DNA from: Bradyrhizobium sp. 149
GTDB lineage: Bacteria; Pseudomonadota; Alphaproteobacteria; Rhizobiales; Xanthobacteraceae
Assembly (NCBI RefSeq): GCF_023073915.1
Contig: NZ_JADPKK010000023.1
Location: 682,001 to 746,000 of the forward strand
Length of the DNA: 64,000 nucleotides
Direction of reading: 5' to 3'
Shown here: one piece after another, positions 1 through 9,561 of the stretch
Layout: every line of letters starts with the position of its first letter
How positions within the stretch are numbered: the stretch's first letter is position 1
Program-made: the position numbers and the translations under genes
The notes under the pieces: model-generated
What the model was told of the DNA's origin: nothing
Databases searched by the model: none
The model's input: only the letters and a program-made list of their open reading frames with translations

Positions 1-384
1 ATGCCGGCGCCGCTGATGGTCGCGCTGGTGACGCATTGGATCGAGACCGGAATCGCCGACCGCATCATCACCGCCATCAGGAGCGAGGCGCTCGGCCGCC
101 AGCAGCTCGCGCAACGGGCACTCAAAGGCTTGGAGTTCCAGGCGAAGCCCGCCGCCCACCATCTGTGGCTGCGGCTGCCGGAAGACCGCCCCGACGTCGC
201 AGCGCATCTGTTGCGGAACGGGCTCGCCGTCGTCGCCGCCGATGCCTTCACCGTCGACGGGACGCCGCCACATGCGGCGCGCGTCTCGCTTGGCGCAGCG
301 CGCAACAGAGCGGAATTGACGGAAGCGCTACGCATCCTCGTGAGCGCGCTGCATAGGCCCGCCGACACCAGGCAGATCGTCTAG
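1..384 (+). CDS. MocR-type PLP-dependent aminotransferase domain protein, C-terminal fragment (5' end outside window)
   Basis: Only the last 127 residues are in the window. They match the small C-terminal domain of class I/II aminotransferases as found in GntR/MocR regulators: a block of the type 'HHLWLRLP', then a D-V-A-x-H-L segment, a 'G-L-A-V-V-A-A-D-A-F' strand, and a closing 'ARVSLGAARNRAELTEALRIL' type helix. In MocR proteins an N-terminal winged helix precedes a PLP fold and regulates a nearby metabolic gene; that part would lie to the left. The ATG at base 1 is almost certainly internal. It could also be a free-standing aminotransferase, which the missing N-terminus would decide. Confidence 0.7.
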   Translation: MPAPLMVALVTHWIETGIADRIITAIRSEALGRQQLAQRALKGLEFQAKPAAHHLWLRLPEDRPDVAAHLLRNGLAVVAADAFTVDGTPPHAARVSLGAARNRAELTEALRILVSALHRPADTRQIV

Positions 385-387
385 CAA

Positions 388-648
388 TTAGTGATGCGGG
401 CGGCGATGGCGAGAGCGAACGAGCGGCGTCACGCCTGACGGATAGGCCGCATAGGCCTCGCTCGGCGCCACCGTCTCGCCACGGGCCGCACGCGCAGCGG
501 GCGTGAGCTGGCCGCCGTTCAGCACGTCGCGGTCGGGATGGGCGGCCTGATAGGCCGCAGGCTCGGAAAACTGCGCCTGCGCCATTGTGGGCATCAACGC
601 CGCCGCCGACACTAGCGCGGCTGCCACGGCAATCTTCGTGCGGGTCAT
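388..648 (-). CDS. Small exported hypothetical protein
   Basis: This encodes about 86 residues from the ATG at 648. It has a clear Sec signal peptide: charged start (MTRTK), Ala/Val-rich core and an A-Q-A cleavage site near residue 24. The mature part is short and polar, with an Ala-Ala-Arg stretch and a basic His/Arg-rich tail ending in HHRR-like residues. An upstream in-frame ATG at 699 would put a basic extension ahead of the signal peptide and is less likely. It converges with the aminotransferase to its left. I do not recognise a family. Confidence 0.6.
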   Translation of the reverse strand: MTRTKIAVAAALVSAAALMPTMAQAQFSEPAAYQAAHPDRDVLNGGQLTPAARAARGETVAPSEAYAAYPSGVTPLVRSRHRRPHH

Positions 649-878
649 CGTTCTTTTCCGTATTCTCATTCGGGAGACTGGCCGATCGAACCGTATCATG
701 GCGTCGGGCGCCCCTCAGATTGAAGTACGAGCATCATGTAGGCCAGTCTTTCGCGAACGCCCGCCGTTGGGCATCACGCTTGCGTGCAGTTTTGAAATTG
801 ACCTGCGCGGCCGCAGCTGTGCTATGCGAGCGATGGCGATCAACAATTCGGGATCGCCCAGGCCACAGGGACAATCTG

Positions 879-1622
879 TTGGAAACGCTCACCTACGCGC
901 TGCTGCTGCTCGGCGCACTGGCCGGGGGCTTCGTCTCGGGCCTTGCCGGATTCGGCACGGCACTGATGGCGCTCGGCATCTGGCTCTACGTGCTGCCGCC
1001 CTCGCTCGCGGTGCCCTTGGTGCTGATCTGCTCGGTGATCGCGCAAAGCTCGACGCTGCCGTCGATGTGGAAGAGTTTTGACCTCTCACTGGTGTGGCCG
1101 TTCCTGATTGGGGGACTGATCGGGGTGCCGCTGGGCACCATGCTGGTCGCCTCCGCCGATCCAAAAGTGTTCAAGCTGAGCGTCGGCGTGCTGATCCTTG
1201 TTTTTTCGACGGCTCTCTATCTGAACAAGCAGCCGCTCGCCCTCACATTCGGCGGCCGCATTGCCGACGGCGCGATCGGTTTTGCCGGCGGCATATTGGG
1301 TGGCCTTGCCGGACTATCGGGGCCGCTGCCGATCCTGTGGGCCAACATCCGCGGCTGGAATAAGCACGAGCGGCGCGGCATCTTCCAGCTCTTCAATTTC
1401 ACCGTGCTCGCCACCGCCTTGGTGTTGCAGACCGCCTCGGGCCTCGTCGCATTCAAGGTGGTCTGGCTCGCGCTGGTCGCTTTTCCCGGCACGCTGATCG
1501 GCGCATGGGCCGGTGCCCGCGTCTATCACGCGCTGAGCGACAAGCATTTCGGCGATGTCGTGCTCGGTCTCCTGTTCCTGTCGGGCCTCGGCCTCGTCTG
1601 GAACAGTATTGGCGCGCACTAA
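879..1622 (+). CDS. TauE/SafE family membrane transporter (sulfite exporter-like)
   Basis: This is a polytopic inner-membrane protein of about 247 residues made almost wholly of hydrophobic helices. It has the duplicated glycine-rich signature of the TauE/SafE (DUF81) family: 'GGFVSGLAGFGTALMALGIW' near the start and 'GGILGGLAGLSGPLPILW' in the second half. Family members are thought to move sulfonates, sulfite or other organic anions; the substrate here cannot be read. I chose the TTG at 879, about 9 bases after an AGGG-like site, because this removes a long non-homologous N-terminal extension and leaves the usual family length. Its stop overlaps the stop of the opposing O-antigen ligase gene by a few bases. 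Confidence 0.82.
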   Translation: METLTYALLLLGALAGGFVSGLAGFGTALMALGIWLYVLPPSLAVPLVLICSVIAQSSTLPSMWKSFDLSLVWPFLIGGLIGVPLGTMLVASADPKVFKLSVGVLILVFSTALYLNKQPLALTFGGRIADGAIGFAGGILGGLAGLSGPLPILWANIRGWNKHERRGIFQLFNFTVLATALVLQTASGLVAFKVVWLALVAFPGTLIGAWAGARVYHALSDKHFGDVVLGLLFLSGLGLVWNSIGAH

Positions 1623-2913
1623 CTCCGTGTTTTCCTCGCCGCGAGCGCCATGCCGCCCGCAACGCCAACGCCGAGCACGTAGATCCAGCCCTCGGCGAAA
1701 TCGAACAGATGCGAGTTGAGCAGCGAGGACAGCATGTTCTGCACCACGACCAGGAGGCCGACCCAGCAGGCCAGCCCCTCGCCGCGAAAAAGCGAGAGGT
1801 GCGCGAACCAGAGCGCGTAGAGGATCATGACGCCCAGCCCCCCCCACTGCACGGCGACATTGAGCGTCTGGTTGTGGGGATCACCGACGATTTCCGCGCG
1901 CACCCCGCTCTCGCCGGCAGCCGCGCGCTCGAACAGACCGCGGATCGCGCCGGTGCCGTGACCGAGCAACGGCGCGTCCGCGGTAAACACGAGCGATTTG
2001 CGCCAGTACTCCAGTCGCGACCCCATGCCGCTGACGTCGTTGCCGGCGATGCTGACTTCATAGTCTCCGCTGAATTTGGCGACCGTCGCGCGCAGATGCG
2101 GAGAGACGGTCCACAGCAGCACGGCCAGCAGCGCAACCGCGCCGGCGGCGAGCAGCGCGGTGCGGCGGCGCAGTGCAATAGCGCGAATACCACGATCAGG
2201 ATCGGCAGCGTTACCAGCGCCGTGCGCGAGACCACGACGAACATCATGTTGGCGAGGAATCCGATCGCGAGCGCCACGAACAGCGCCGCGATGCGGAAAC
2301 GCCCTTGTCGCAGCAGCAACACGATCGGGTAGGCCAGCGCGATGGCACAGAGCGCGAACTCCTGGCTCTGGTCGATGTAGTTGCGCACCGCGATCCCGCT
2401 TTCGACCTTGTAAGGCCCGCGCGACAGATAGAGTTTCAGCGACAGTGCGGGGTCGATGGCAACGGCGAAAGAATAGAGCATCAGCGCCGTGCAGGACGCC
2501 AGGAACGCGGAAAACACCCGATTGCCACAGGGCCAGCGCTCGAACTGGTAGATCAGAAGCGGGATCACCAGCAGCTTCGCGGCCGGCCCGATCGCATGGA
2601 TTCGGTCCGGCCATGGCGCATCGGACCAGAGCGTGCCGATGGCGGCGAGTGCGACCAGCGCGATCGGCAGCAGGCAGATCGGCCGAAGCAGCGAACGCGG
2701 AAACGCGCGGAGGTCGAGGAACGCGAACGCGATCAGCCAGGGAATGAGCGCAAAGATGAGCCCGGTCGTGGTCCACGGCAGGAGCAGCGCGATCAGCGCG
2801 ACGAAGCGGGCCGGTGTGCGATAGCGTGCCGCCCAGATCGCGGAGAGCCAGGAATTCGGCCGCTGCTCGTCCAACATTTCGGTCATTTGGCCCCTTGCAG
2901 CCGCCATCCCCAC
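1619..2913 (-). pseudogene. O-antigen ligase family protein (Wzy/WaaL type), interrupted by a frameshift
   Basis: Two overlapping reading frames together make one O-antigen ligase-like membrane protein of about 431 residues. The first frame, from 2913 (or an internal ATG at 2886), gives the N-terminal helices through a 'PILIVVFALL' helix. The second frame picks up at 'LRRRTALLAAGAVALLAVLLW' and holds the large periplasmic loop with 'GSRLEYWRKSL' and the H-N-Q-T-L-N motif, then the last helices. The break is near 2170-2184, and a single missing base restores one frame. Such proteins attach O-polysaccharide to lipid A-core or polymerise glycans in the inner membrane. It is either a real null allele or a sequencing error. 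Confidence 0.8.
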
Positions 2914-2958
2914 GGCGCGGCAAATTAGCCGGAGCCGTGGGGCGGCGACAAGCGATCG

Positions 2959-4365
2959 CTACGCGGGCGCGCGTGCAGGAGACGCCACCGGCTCGGGCGC
3001 AGCCTGCTCCGGAGCCTGTTCGTGCCGGAGCACCACCAGGCGCTTCCTGAATTCACGCCGTAGCAGCCACAAGCTCAGCACCGCCTGCAGCGTGGTTGCC
3101 GCGATGGACAGGTACCAGACGTGCTCCATCCGGAAGCCCGGCCGCGTCGACAGCCAGATCGCCGGCAGCGAATAGGTGAACACGCGCGTTGCCGAGCTCC
3201 ACAGCACCGGCTTGGTATTGCCGAGGCCCTGGAACATGCTCGAGCAGGTGAAGATCAGGCCCTGCGCCATCATGTTGAGCGAGATGATCCGCAGGAACAG
3301 GAAGGCGATCTCCATGGTCTCGGGATCGTTCGAGAACCCCGCGAGCAGGAGCTGCGGCTTCAACTGAGCAAGGCACATGAAGCCGATCATCACGACACTG
3401 GTGATCAGCGCCGCCTTGACGAAGGTTTCGCGCACGCGCTGGCCTTTTCCGGCGCCCATGTTCTGGCCGGCGATCGGCCCGGCGGCGAGTGCAACCGCGA
3501 GCGCCGGCATCTGGATCAGGGCCAAAACGCGCTGTCCGATCCCGAATCCCGCCTGCGCCGCCGCGCCGAAATCGCGCAGCACGAAATAGACCACCGCCAT
3601 GAAGATGAACATCATCGCGAACTCGCCGCCGGCAGGCAGGCCGACATTGAGAATGCGCTTGAGATGGTGCGCCTGCGGACGCCACTGCGCCGGATTGAAG
3701 GCGACATAGCGCTCGACCTTGCGAAAATACGCAAGCAGCATCACGACGCCGATCAACACCGCGATCGAGCTGGCCAGCCCCGCACCGGCAACGCCGAGCG
3801 CATGGCCCGTGCCCCAGCCCGCGATCAGGACCGGCGCCAGCGCGATATTGATGACGACCGCAAGCGCCTGCACCAGCATCGTGGGACGCACGATCCCGGT
3901 GGCGCGCAGCGCGGATCCCATCACCTGGGTTGCGAATTGCAGCGCGAGCGCCGGCATGAACCACAGCAGATACGTGGTTCCCGCCTCGATCGTGGCTTGA
4001 TCCGCAGCAATCGAATCCATGTAGGTTCGCGACAGCGCTGCGCCTGCGACCAGAGTCAGCAGTCCGAACAGCACCGACAGCACGATTGCCTGATTGAAGA
4101 TCAAATTGGCGTCCGACCGATCCTTGCGTCCCACGGCATGCGCGATCAGCGACACCGCACCGACGCCGAGCACCTGCATCAGCGCGTTGACGAGAAAGCC
4201 GGCATTGCCGGCCGCCGCCACGCCAGCGACCGCCGCATCGCCCAGGCCCGAGACGAAGTACAGATCGACCAGCTGGCAAAGCATGATGGTGACCATGCCG
4301 ACCATGATCGGCGGTGCCATGCCCAGGATGTGCTTCGCGACGGAGCCGTTGGTCAGGTCTTTCAT
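2959..4365 (-). CDS. MATE family efflux transporter
   Basis: This is a membrane protein of about 468 residues with the twelve-helix MATE layout. An N-terminal 'GSVAKHILGMAPPIMVGMVTIML' type helix and a 'DLYFVSGLGDAAVAGVA' stretch are typical, and the pattern repeats in the second half ('AQAGFGIGQRVLAL'). MATE proteins export cationic drugs or metabolites in exchange for Na+ or H+. I chose the ATG at 4365 because the residues upstream of it (to 4431) are basic and unlike the family. It lies 62 bases downstream of the ABC exporter on the same strand and is probably co-transcribed with it. The C-terminus ends in a Pro/Ala-rich tail. Confidence 0.9.
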   Translation of the reverse strand: MKDLTNGSVAKHILGMAPPIMVGMVTIMLCQLVDLYFVSGLGDAAVAGVAAAGNAGFLVNALMQVLGVGAVSLIAHAVGRKDRSDANLIFNQAIVLSVLFGLLTLVAGAALSRTYMDSIAADQATIEAGTTYLLWFMPALALQFATQVMGSALRATGIVRPTMLVQALAVVINIALAPVLIAGWGTGHALGVAGAGLASSIAVLIGVVMLLAYFRKVERYVAFNPAQWRPQAHHLKRILNVGLPAGGEFAMMFIFMAVVYFVLRDFGAAAQAGFGIGQRVLALIQMPALAVALAAGPIAGQNMGAGKGQRVRETFVKAALITSVVMIGFMCLAQLKPQLLLAGFSNDPETMEIAFLFLRIISLNMMAQGLIFTCSSMFQGLGNTKPVLWSSATRVFTYSLPAIWLSTRPGFRMEHVWYLSIAATTLQAVLSLWLLRREFRKRLVVLRHEQAPEQAAPEPVASPARAPA

Positions 4366-4427
4366 GTCATTCCATCCTTGACGGATTCCTCGGAGACGCG
4401 GCGACTTTGGCCCGCGGCCGCCCGCTC

Positions 4428-6227
4428 TCATTCCGCTGCTGCAATACGTCCGAGCTCCACCACCTGGCGCTCGAACAGGCCGCGATAGATGCCGCCGGGC
4501 TTGTCCGCCAGCTTGGCATGCGTGCCTTGCTCGACGATCTCGCCGCGGTCGAACACCAGGATGCGATCGAGGCTGCGCACCGTCGACAGCCGGTGCGCGA
4601 TCACGATCGAGGTCCGGCCTCTCATCAGCCGCTCCATCGCCTGCTGGATCAGCGCCTCTGATTCCGAATCGAGGCTCGAGGTCGCTTCGTCCAGGATCAG
4701 CACCGGCGCGTCCGCCAGGAAGGCGCGCGCCAGCGCCACGCGCTGCCGCTCGCCGCCCGAGAGCTTGACGCCGCGCTCACCGACAAGCGTGCCGTAGCCC
4801 TGGGGCAGACGCAGGATGAAGTCGTGCGCGTTGGCCAGCCGTGCCGCCTGCTCGATTGCCTCCAGGCTGGCGCCGGGCCGGCCATAGGCGATGTTCTCGG
4901 CGAGCGAGCGGTGAAACAGGATCGGGTCCTGCTGCACGATCGCGATCTGGCTGCGCAGCGATTGCTGCGTCGCCCTGGCGATGTCTTGCCCATCGATCAG
5001 AACGCGGCCGCCGCTGACGTCGTAGAGCCGCTGCACCAGCTTGACGAAGGTGGTCTTGCCGGAACCGGAGCGGCCGACGAGACCGACGCGTTCGCCGGCG
5101 CGGATCGTGACCGACAGTCCGTCATAGAGCGGCGCGTGATGGCCGCCGTAATGGAACGTGACGTCGTCGAACACGATCTCGCCGCCCTCGATCGCGATCG
5201 GCCGCGCGTCGATCGCATCCGCGATCCCGATCGGCTCGTCATGGATCGCCACCAGCTCCTCCATGTCGTTGACCGAGCGCTGAAGGTTGTTGATGTGCAT
5301 TCCGACGTCGCGCAAATAGGCATGGATGACGTAATAGCTCGTCAGCACATAGGTGACGTCGCCGGGCGAGGCTCGCCCCGACATCCACAGCAGCACCGCG
5401 CCGCCGATCACAGAGGCGCGCAAGGCCAGCAGCACCGAGAGCTGCGCCAGATTGGTGTAGTTGTAGCGCAGCCAGGTCCGCCTCACGCGCGCGCGCCAGC
5501 GGTTGATGACACGGCCAAGCCGCGCATCCTCGCGCGCTTCCGCGCCGAAGGACTTCACCACCGCGTTGCAGGTCAGCGCATCCGCCAGCGTGCCGCCGAC
5601 CTTGGTGTCCCAGGCATTGGAGATGCGCGCGGCCGGCGCGATGTAGCGCGTCGAGAACAGCACCGTCATCGTGACATAGACCAGCGCGCCGAGCGCGATC
5701 ACCGCGCCAAGCGAGGCCCAGTGCACGCCAAGCAGGATCATCGACCCGATCAGCACCAGCAGCGACGGCGCCAGTGCCATCAAGATGGTGTCGTTCAACA
5801 GGTCGAGCGCCCACATCCCGCGGGTGACCTTGCGCACGGTGGATCCCGCGAAGGAGTTGGCGTGCCAGTCGGTCGAGAACCGTTGCACGCGCATGAAGGC
5901 CTCCTGCGCCACCTCGGACATGATCTTCAGCGTGAACGGCACGATGGCCTGGAGACCGGTCAGCCGCAGCACCATGGAGGCCGCGCCCAGCGTCACGATA
6001 CCGGCCAATGCCATGAGCGCCGCGTGACGCGCAGCGGGATCGGATGGGCCGCGCGTCAGGGCGTCGACCAGATGCCCGGAGAAGACCGGCATGAACAGGT
6101 CGGCGATGGTCGCACCCAGCAAGCCGCCGGCCACGATGAGGGTACGCCCCGGCTGCTTCAGCCAATGCCGGAACACGAAAGGCAGCACCACACGTATCGC
6201 CGCGGGCTTTTTTGACAGAGCGGTCAT
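4428..6227 (-). CDS. ABC exporter, fused permease and ATPase (MsbA/multidrug type)
   Basis: This 599-residue half-transporter has a six-helix transmembrane domain (about residues 20-330) followed by a nucleotide-binding domain. The ATPase part shows Walker A 'GRSGSGKTT', a Q-loop, signature 'LSGGERQRVALARA', Walker B 'VLILDEATSSLD' and the switch His in 'VIAHRLSTV'. It would act as a homodimer in the inner membrane, exporting lipids, peptides or drugs; the substrate is not evident. It is the first gene of a likely two-gene unit with the MATE transporter. About 325 bases upstream are free of convincing genes. Confidence 0.92.
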   Translation of the reverse strand: MTALSKKPAAIRVVLPFVFRHWLKQPGRTLIVAGGLLGATIADLFMPVFSGHLVDALTRGPSDPAARHAALMALAGIVTLGAASMVLRLTGLQAIVPFTLKIMSEVAQEAFMRVQRFSTDWHANSFAGSTVRKVTRGMWALDLLNDTILMALAPSLLVLIGSMILLGVHWASLGAVIALGALVYVTMTVLFSTRYIAPAARISNAWDTKVGGTLADALTCNAVVKSFGAEAREDARLGRVINRWRARVRRTWLRYNYTNLAQLSVLLALRASVIGGAVLLWMSGRASPGDVTYVLTSYYVIHAYLRDVGMHINNLQRSVNDMEELVAIHDEPIGIADAIDARPIAIEGGEIVFDDVTFHYGGHHAPLYDGLSVTIRAGERVGLVGRSGSGKTTFVKLVQRLYDVSGGRVLIDGQDIARATQQSLRSQIAIVQQDPILFHRSLAENIAYGRPGASLEAIEQAARLANAHDFILRLPQGYGTLVGERGVKLSGGERQRVALARAFLADAPVLILDEATSSLDSESEALIQQAMERLMRGRTSIVIAHRLSTVRSLDRILVFDRGEIVEQGTHAKLADKPGGIYRGLFERQVVELGRIAAAE

Positions 6228-6302
6228 GGCATCATCCGGCCGCTTATGGCGCAGGCCGGCTCCATTGATGGACGCAGGCCGGCCGCGAGGGCCGAGACGG
6301 CG

Positions 6303-6458
6303 TCACTTGAACTTGGCTTTGACTTGGAGAGCGGAGCGATCGGGACTGGAAGCCCAATCGAAGCTGGCGGAAGAGGCCTCTAGGAGGCCGAGCACATACC
6401 GAGCCAGAACATCATCGAGCGCGGGCGTGCGATCTGCGAATGCGACGAAATCATGCAA
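6303..6458 (-). other. Coding-like 51-codon stretch without a good start, within the 6228-6553 gap
   Basis: The 326-base gap between the ABC exporter and the EmrB-like pump holds one open stretch on the minus strand that reads like protein: 'LHDFVAFADRTPALDDVLA' followed by 'RYVLGLLE' and a basic end. The only plausible start is the TTG at 6458, but the GGGAGG Shine-Dalgarno upstream sits too close to it. That site is placed correctly for an ATG at 6454 in another frame, which gives a 24-residue peptide. It may be a decayed small gene, a frameshifted one, or a leader peptide for the downstream exporter. Nothing else was seen in the gap. Confidence 0.25.
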
Positions 6459-6553
6459 ATCCTCCCGGCTCGATTGAATGAGGTGCGCTTTATAGATGTG
6501 TCATTGGTGATTTGCAACGGGGCTCGCGCGAGATCACGCACGAGTGTTGCAAA

Positions 6554-8140
6554 TTAGTGCGCGTCGCCGCTGGCGCCGAAGGGCGAGGCCGGCTTCTTCA
6601 GCAGCGTGACCGTGAGGGTGAGGCCAAGATAAAACAGCGTCAGGATGAAGAAAGCATCGCCGAAGCTCATCACGACCGCCTGGCGGTGCACGATCTGGCT
6701 CAGTTGCTTCATCGCCATTAGCGTGGAGTCGCCGAGCCCCTGAAACTTCTGCATGAACATGGTCAGGGTTTCGGTCGCGGTCGCATTGCCCCAGGTGACG
6801 CGCTCCTGCAGGCGCGTGATGTGCAGGTCGGTGCGGTCGTTGAGCACGGTGTTGATGACGGCGAGCCCGACCGCGCCGCCGAGATTGCGCATCAGGTTGA
6901 AGAGGCCCGAGGCGTTCTTCACCCGTTCCGGCGCCAGCGTGCCGAGCGCGATGTTGTTGGTCGGCACCATCGCGAACATCATGCCGATGCCGCGCAGGAT
7001 CTGCGGAATCAACAGCTCGTAGAAATCGTAGTCGCGCGTGATCCAGGTCATCTGGTAGGAGCCGAGCGCGAACACGATCAATCCGAACGCGATCATGTAG
7101 CGCATGTCGTACTTCGCCATGAGACGGCCGACCAGCGGCGCGACCAGGAACATGGTGATGCCCGAGACGACAATGGTCTCGCCGATCATCAGCGCGCTAT
7201 AGCCGCGCACTTCGGCGAGATAGCGCGGATAGATGTAGGTCAGGCCGTAGAGGCCGATGCCGATGCAGAACTGAAGTACGCAGCCGATCGCGAAGTTGCG
7301 ATTGGAAAAGGTGCGCAGATTGACGATCGGCTCGGCCGCCGTGAAGACGCGCCAGAAGAAGGCGATCGCCGAGATGCCGCAGATCCAGGCGCAGATCGCG
7401 ACCGAGGGGTCCTGCATCCATCCATATTGCGGGCCTTCCTCCAGGACGTATTCCAGCGTACCGAGGAAGCCGGCCATGAACAGCAGGCCCCACCAGTCGA
7501 AGCGGTCGAGCAATTCGAAATGCGGCTCGTCGAAATCGACCAGCGCCAGCACGCCGATGGTGATGCCGATGCCGGGCACGATGTTGATGAAGAACAACCA
7601 GTTCCACGACATCAGGTCGGTGATGTAGCCGCCGACGGTCGGCCCGATGGTCGGCGCCAGCGTCGCGACGAGGCCGATGATCGGACCGACGATATGGAAT
7701 TTGGAGCGCGGGAAGACGGTGTAGGCCGAGGCGAACACCGTCGGGATCATGCCGGCGCCGAGAAAACCTTGCAGCGCGCGCCAGAGGATCATCTCCTCGA
7801 TGGTGGTGGCGAAGCCGCAGAGCAGGCTCGAGGCGGTGAAGCCGGCCGCCGAGATCGCGAACAACAGCCGCGTGCCGAAGGCGCGGGACAAAAATCCCGA
7901 CAGCGGGATCGCGATCACTTCGGCGATCAGATAGGCGGTCTGGACCCAGGAGACCTCGCTGGAGCTTGCCGACAGGCCGGCCTGGATTTCACTCAGGGAC
8001 GCCGAGACGATCTGGATGTCCAGGATCGACATGAACATCCCGAACACCATGATGATGAAAGCGAACAGCCGCTTCGGCGCGATGCGCTCGGAAGCGGGGT
8101 CCGCCATCATGGCAGGTGAAGCGGTCGTGGCGTTCGCCAT
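6554..8140 (-). CDS. emrB: DHA2 family MFS drug efflux permease (EmrB-like)
   Basis: This 528-residue protein has about fourteen membrane helices, the hallmark of the DHA2 family. Visible features are a first helix with 'FGMFMSILDIQIVSASL', a 'SWVQTAYLIAEVIAIPLSGFL' segment, and the antiporter motif C-like 'GAGMIPTVFASAYTVFP' region. EmrB works with the membrane-fusion protein EmrA to push hydrophobic drugs across both membranes using proton motive force. It lies 27 bases downstream of the emrA-like gene and is probably translated from the same message. Control by the divergent TetR gene is likely (see the operator at 9562). Confidence 0.92.
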   Translation of the reverse strand: MANATTASPAMMADPASERIAPKRLFAFIIMVFGMFMSILDIQIVSASLSEIQAGLSASSSEVSWVQTAYLIAEVIAIPLSGFLSRAFGTRLLFAISAAGFTASSLLCGFATTIEEMILWRALQGFLGAGMIPTVFASAYTVFPRSKFHIVGPIIGLVATLAPTIGPTVGGYITDLMSWNWLFFINIVPGIGITIGVLALVDFDEPHFELLDRFDWWGLLFMAGFLGTLEYVLEEGPQYGWMQDPSVAICAWICGISAIAFFWRVFTAAEPIVNLRTFSNRNFAIGCVLQFCIGIGLYGLTYIYPRYLAEVRGYSALMIGETIVVSGITMFLVAPLVGRLMAKYDMRYMIAFGLIVFALGSYQMTWITRDYDFYELLIPQILRGIGMMFAMVPTNNIALGTLAPERVKNASGLFNLMRNLGGAVGLAVINTVLNDRTDLHITRLQERVTWGNATATETLTMFMQKFQGLGDSTLMAMKQLSQIVHRQAVVMSFGDAFFILTLFYLGLTLTVTLLKKPASPFGASGDAH

Positions 8141-8167
8141 GGTCTGTGACCTCGCGGCGCAGGCGCG

Positions 8168-9487
8168 CTACTGCGGATGGACCGCGGTGGGATCGTCGAG
8201 ATCGATCTCGCTGTCGGCGTCGGCGGCGCCCTTGTTGGTGTCGACGGTCGCATAGACCGACATGCCGGCGCGGAGCAGGTTTTGCTTCGCGACCGACTTC
8301 GGCACGCGGATGCGGACCGGCACGCGCTGCACGATCTTGGTGAAGTTGCCGGTGGCGTTGTCAGGCGGCAGCAGCGTGAACACCGAGCCCGAGCCCGCCG
8401 CGATGCTGTCGACGACGCCGGAAAATTTGCGCATGCCGTAGGCATCGACCTTGATCGTCACCGGCTGGCCGGGGCGGATGCGCTTGAGCTGGGTTTCCTT
8501 GAAATTGGCGTCGATATAGACGTTGTCGAGCGGCACGACGTTGCCGAGCCGCTGGCCAACCGCGACGAAGTCGCCGGCACTGACGAGGCGGTTCGAAAAT
8601 GTGCCGTCGACGGGCGCGCGCACCGCAGTAAAGGCGAGATCGCGCTCGGCCTTGGCGAGCGTGGTTTTGAGCTCGGCGAGCTGCGCCTGCGCTTCGGCCT
8701 GCTGCGCCTTGGCGACGTCGACATTGCTGACCGCAACATCGTAAGCGGCGTGCGCGGCCTTGACCGCGGCGGCGCCCTGGTCGCGGCCGGCTTCGGAGCT
8801 CTCGAAGGTGGCGCGCGAGGCAAAGCCTTTGTTGCTCAGCGCCTGCTGACGCTCATAGTCGAGGTCGGCGCGCTTGAGGCCGGCTTCGGCGGAGACGAGC
8901 TGCGCCTTGGCCTGTGCGACCTGGCTGTCGAGCGCCGCGACCTGGCGGCCGATGCGATCGATGGTGGCCTGCTGGGTCGCGATCCTGGTCGCGGCGGCGT
9001 CGACCGCGATTTTGTAGTCGCCGTCGTCGATGCGGAAGACGATGTCGCCGGCGCGCACCGTCGTGTTGTCGCCGGCGAGGATCGAGGAGATGTGGCCGGC
9101 AACGCGCGCGCCCAGCATGGTGTTGTTGGCGCGGACATAGGCATCGTCGGTGGCGACGTAGAAGCGGCCGACCAGCGTGTAATAACCGGCATAGCTCGCG
9201 GCCGCGAGCGCCAGCAAGAGACCTACTCCCATCATCACGAATTTACGCTTGCCGGATTTCGGCGCGCCGGCGGCGGCGGGCGCGCCTGGGGCTGCGGCCG
9301 GCTTGTCGGTCACGGGCGTCTCCGGCGCCTCGCTGGGGCGGCGCTTGGTTTCCTCGGCCCCATGAGAGCGCAGTTGCTCGGCGAGACCTGCGGACGTCTC
9401 GATGGTAGCGTCACCGCCCGCGGGCGCCGGCGTCTCCACGGTGTTCTCGCGAAGGACGCGCGCAGCCTGGTCTCGCAATACGGCCAT
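8168..9487 (-). CDS. emrA: HlyD family membrane-fusion protein (EmrA-like)
   Basis: This 439-residue periplasmic adaptor has an N-terminal cytoplasmic segment with Pro/Ala-rich linker (about residues 1-95), one membrane helix ('FVMMGVGLLLALAAASYAGYY'-type), a biotinyl-lipoyl-like half ('YVATDDAYVRANNTMLGARVAGHI'-type), a long Gln/Ala-rich coiled-coil hairpin (about 170-290), and the second lipoyl half with 'APVDGTFSNRLVSAGDFV'. It would link the EmrB pump to an outer-membrane channel, which is not encoded here. The ATG at 9487 has a GGGAGG five bases upstream and is preferred over 9583, whose extension overlaps the operator. Confidence 0.92.
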   Translation of the reverse strand: MAVLRDQAARVLRENTVETPAPAGGDATIETSAGLAEQLRSHGAEETKRRPSEAPETPVTDKPAAAPGAPAAAGAPKSGKRKFVMMGVGLLLALAAASYAGYYTLVGRFYVATDDAYVRANNTMLGARVAGHISSILAGDNTTVRAGDIVFRIDDGDYKIAVDAAATRIATQQATIDRIGRQVAALDSQVAQAKAQLVSAEAGLKRADLDYERQQALSNKGFASRATFESSEAGRDQGAAAVKAAHAAYDVAVSNVDVAKAQQAEAQAQLAELKTTLAKAERDLAFTAVRAPVDGTFSNRLVSAGDFVAVGQRLGNVVPLDNVYIDANFKETQLKRIRPGQPVTIKVDAYGMRKFSGVVDSIAAGSGSVFTLLPPDNATGNFTKIVQRVPVRIRVPKSVAKQNLLRAGMSVYATVDTNKGAADADSEIDLDDPTAVHPQ

Positions 9488-9561
9488 AAAGGCCTCCCCA
9501 CAAAAGCGCGATGAGGGACGGCCGCCGTGCGGCCGGTTCCCTCTCGCCCATCCCAAATACC

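Noticed and set aside
3121..4488. 455-codon open frame on the plus strand opposite the MATE gene
   Set aside because: The protein is composed of Arg/His/Asp-rich shuffled text with no family pattern; it is the antisense shadow of a well-supported gene in high-GC DNA.
4824..6215. 463-codon open frame opposite the ABC exporter
   Set aside because: Same reasoning; the minus strand has full ABC motifs.
8177..9514. 445-codon open frame opposite the emrA-like gene
   Set aside because: Antisense shadow; the repeated Arg-Gly-Asp-like composition mirrors the coiled coil of EmrA.
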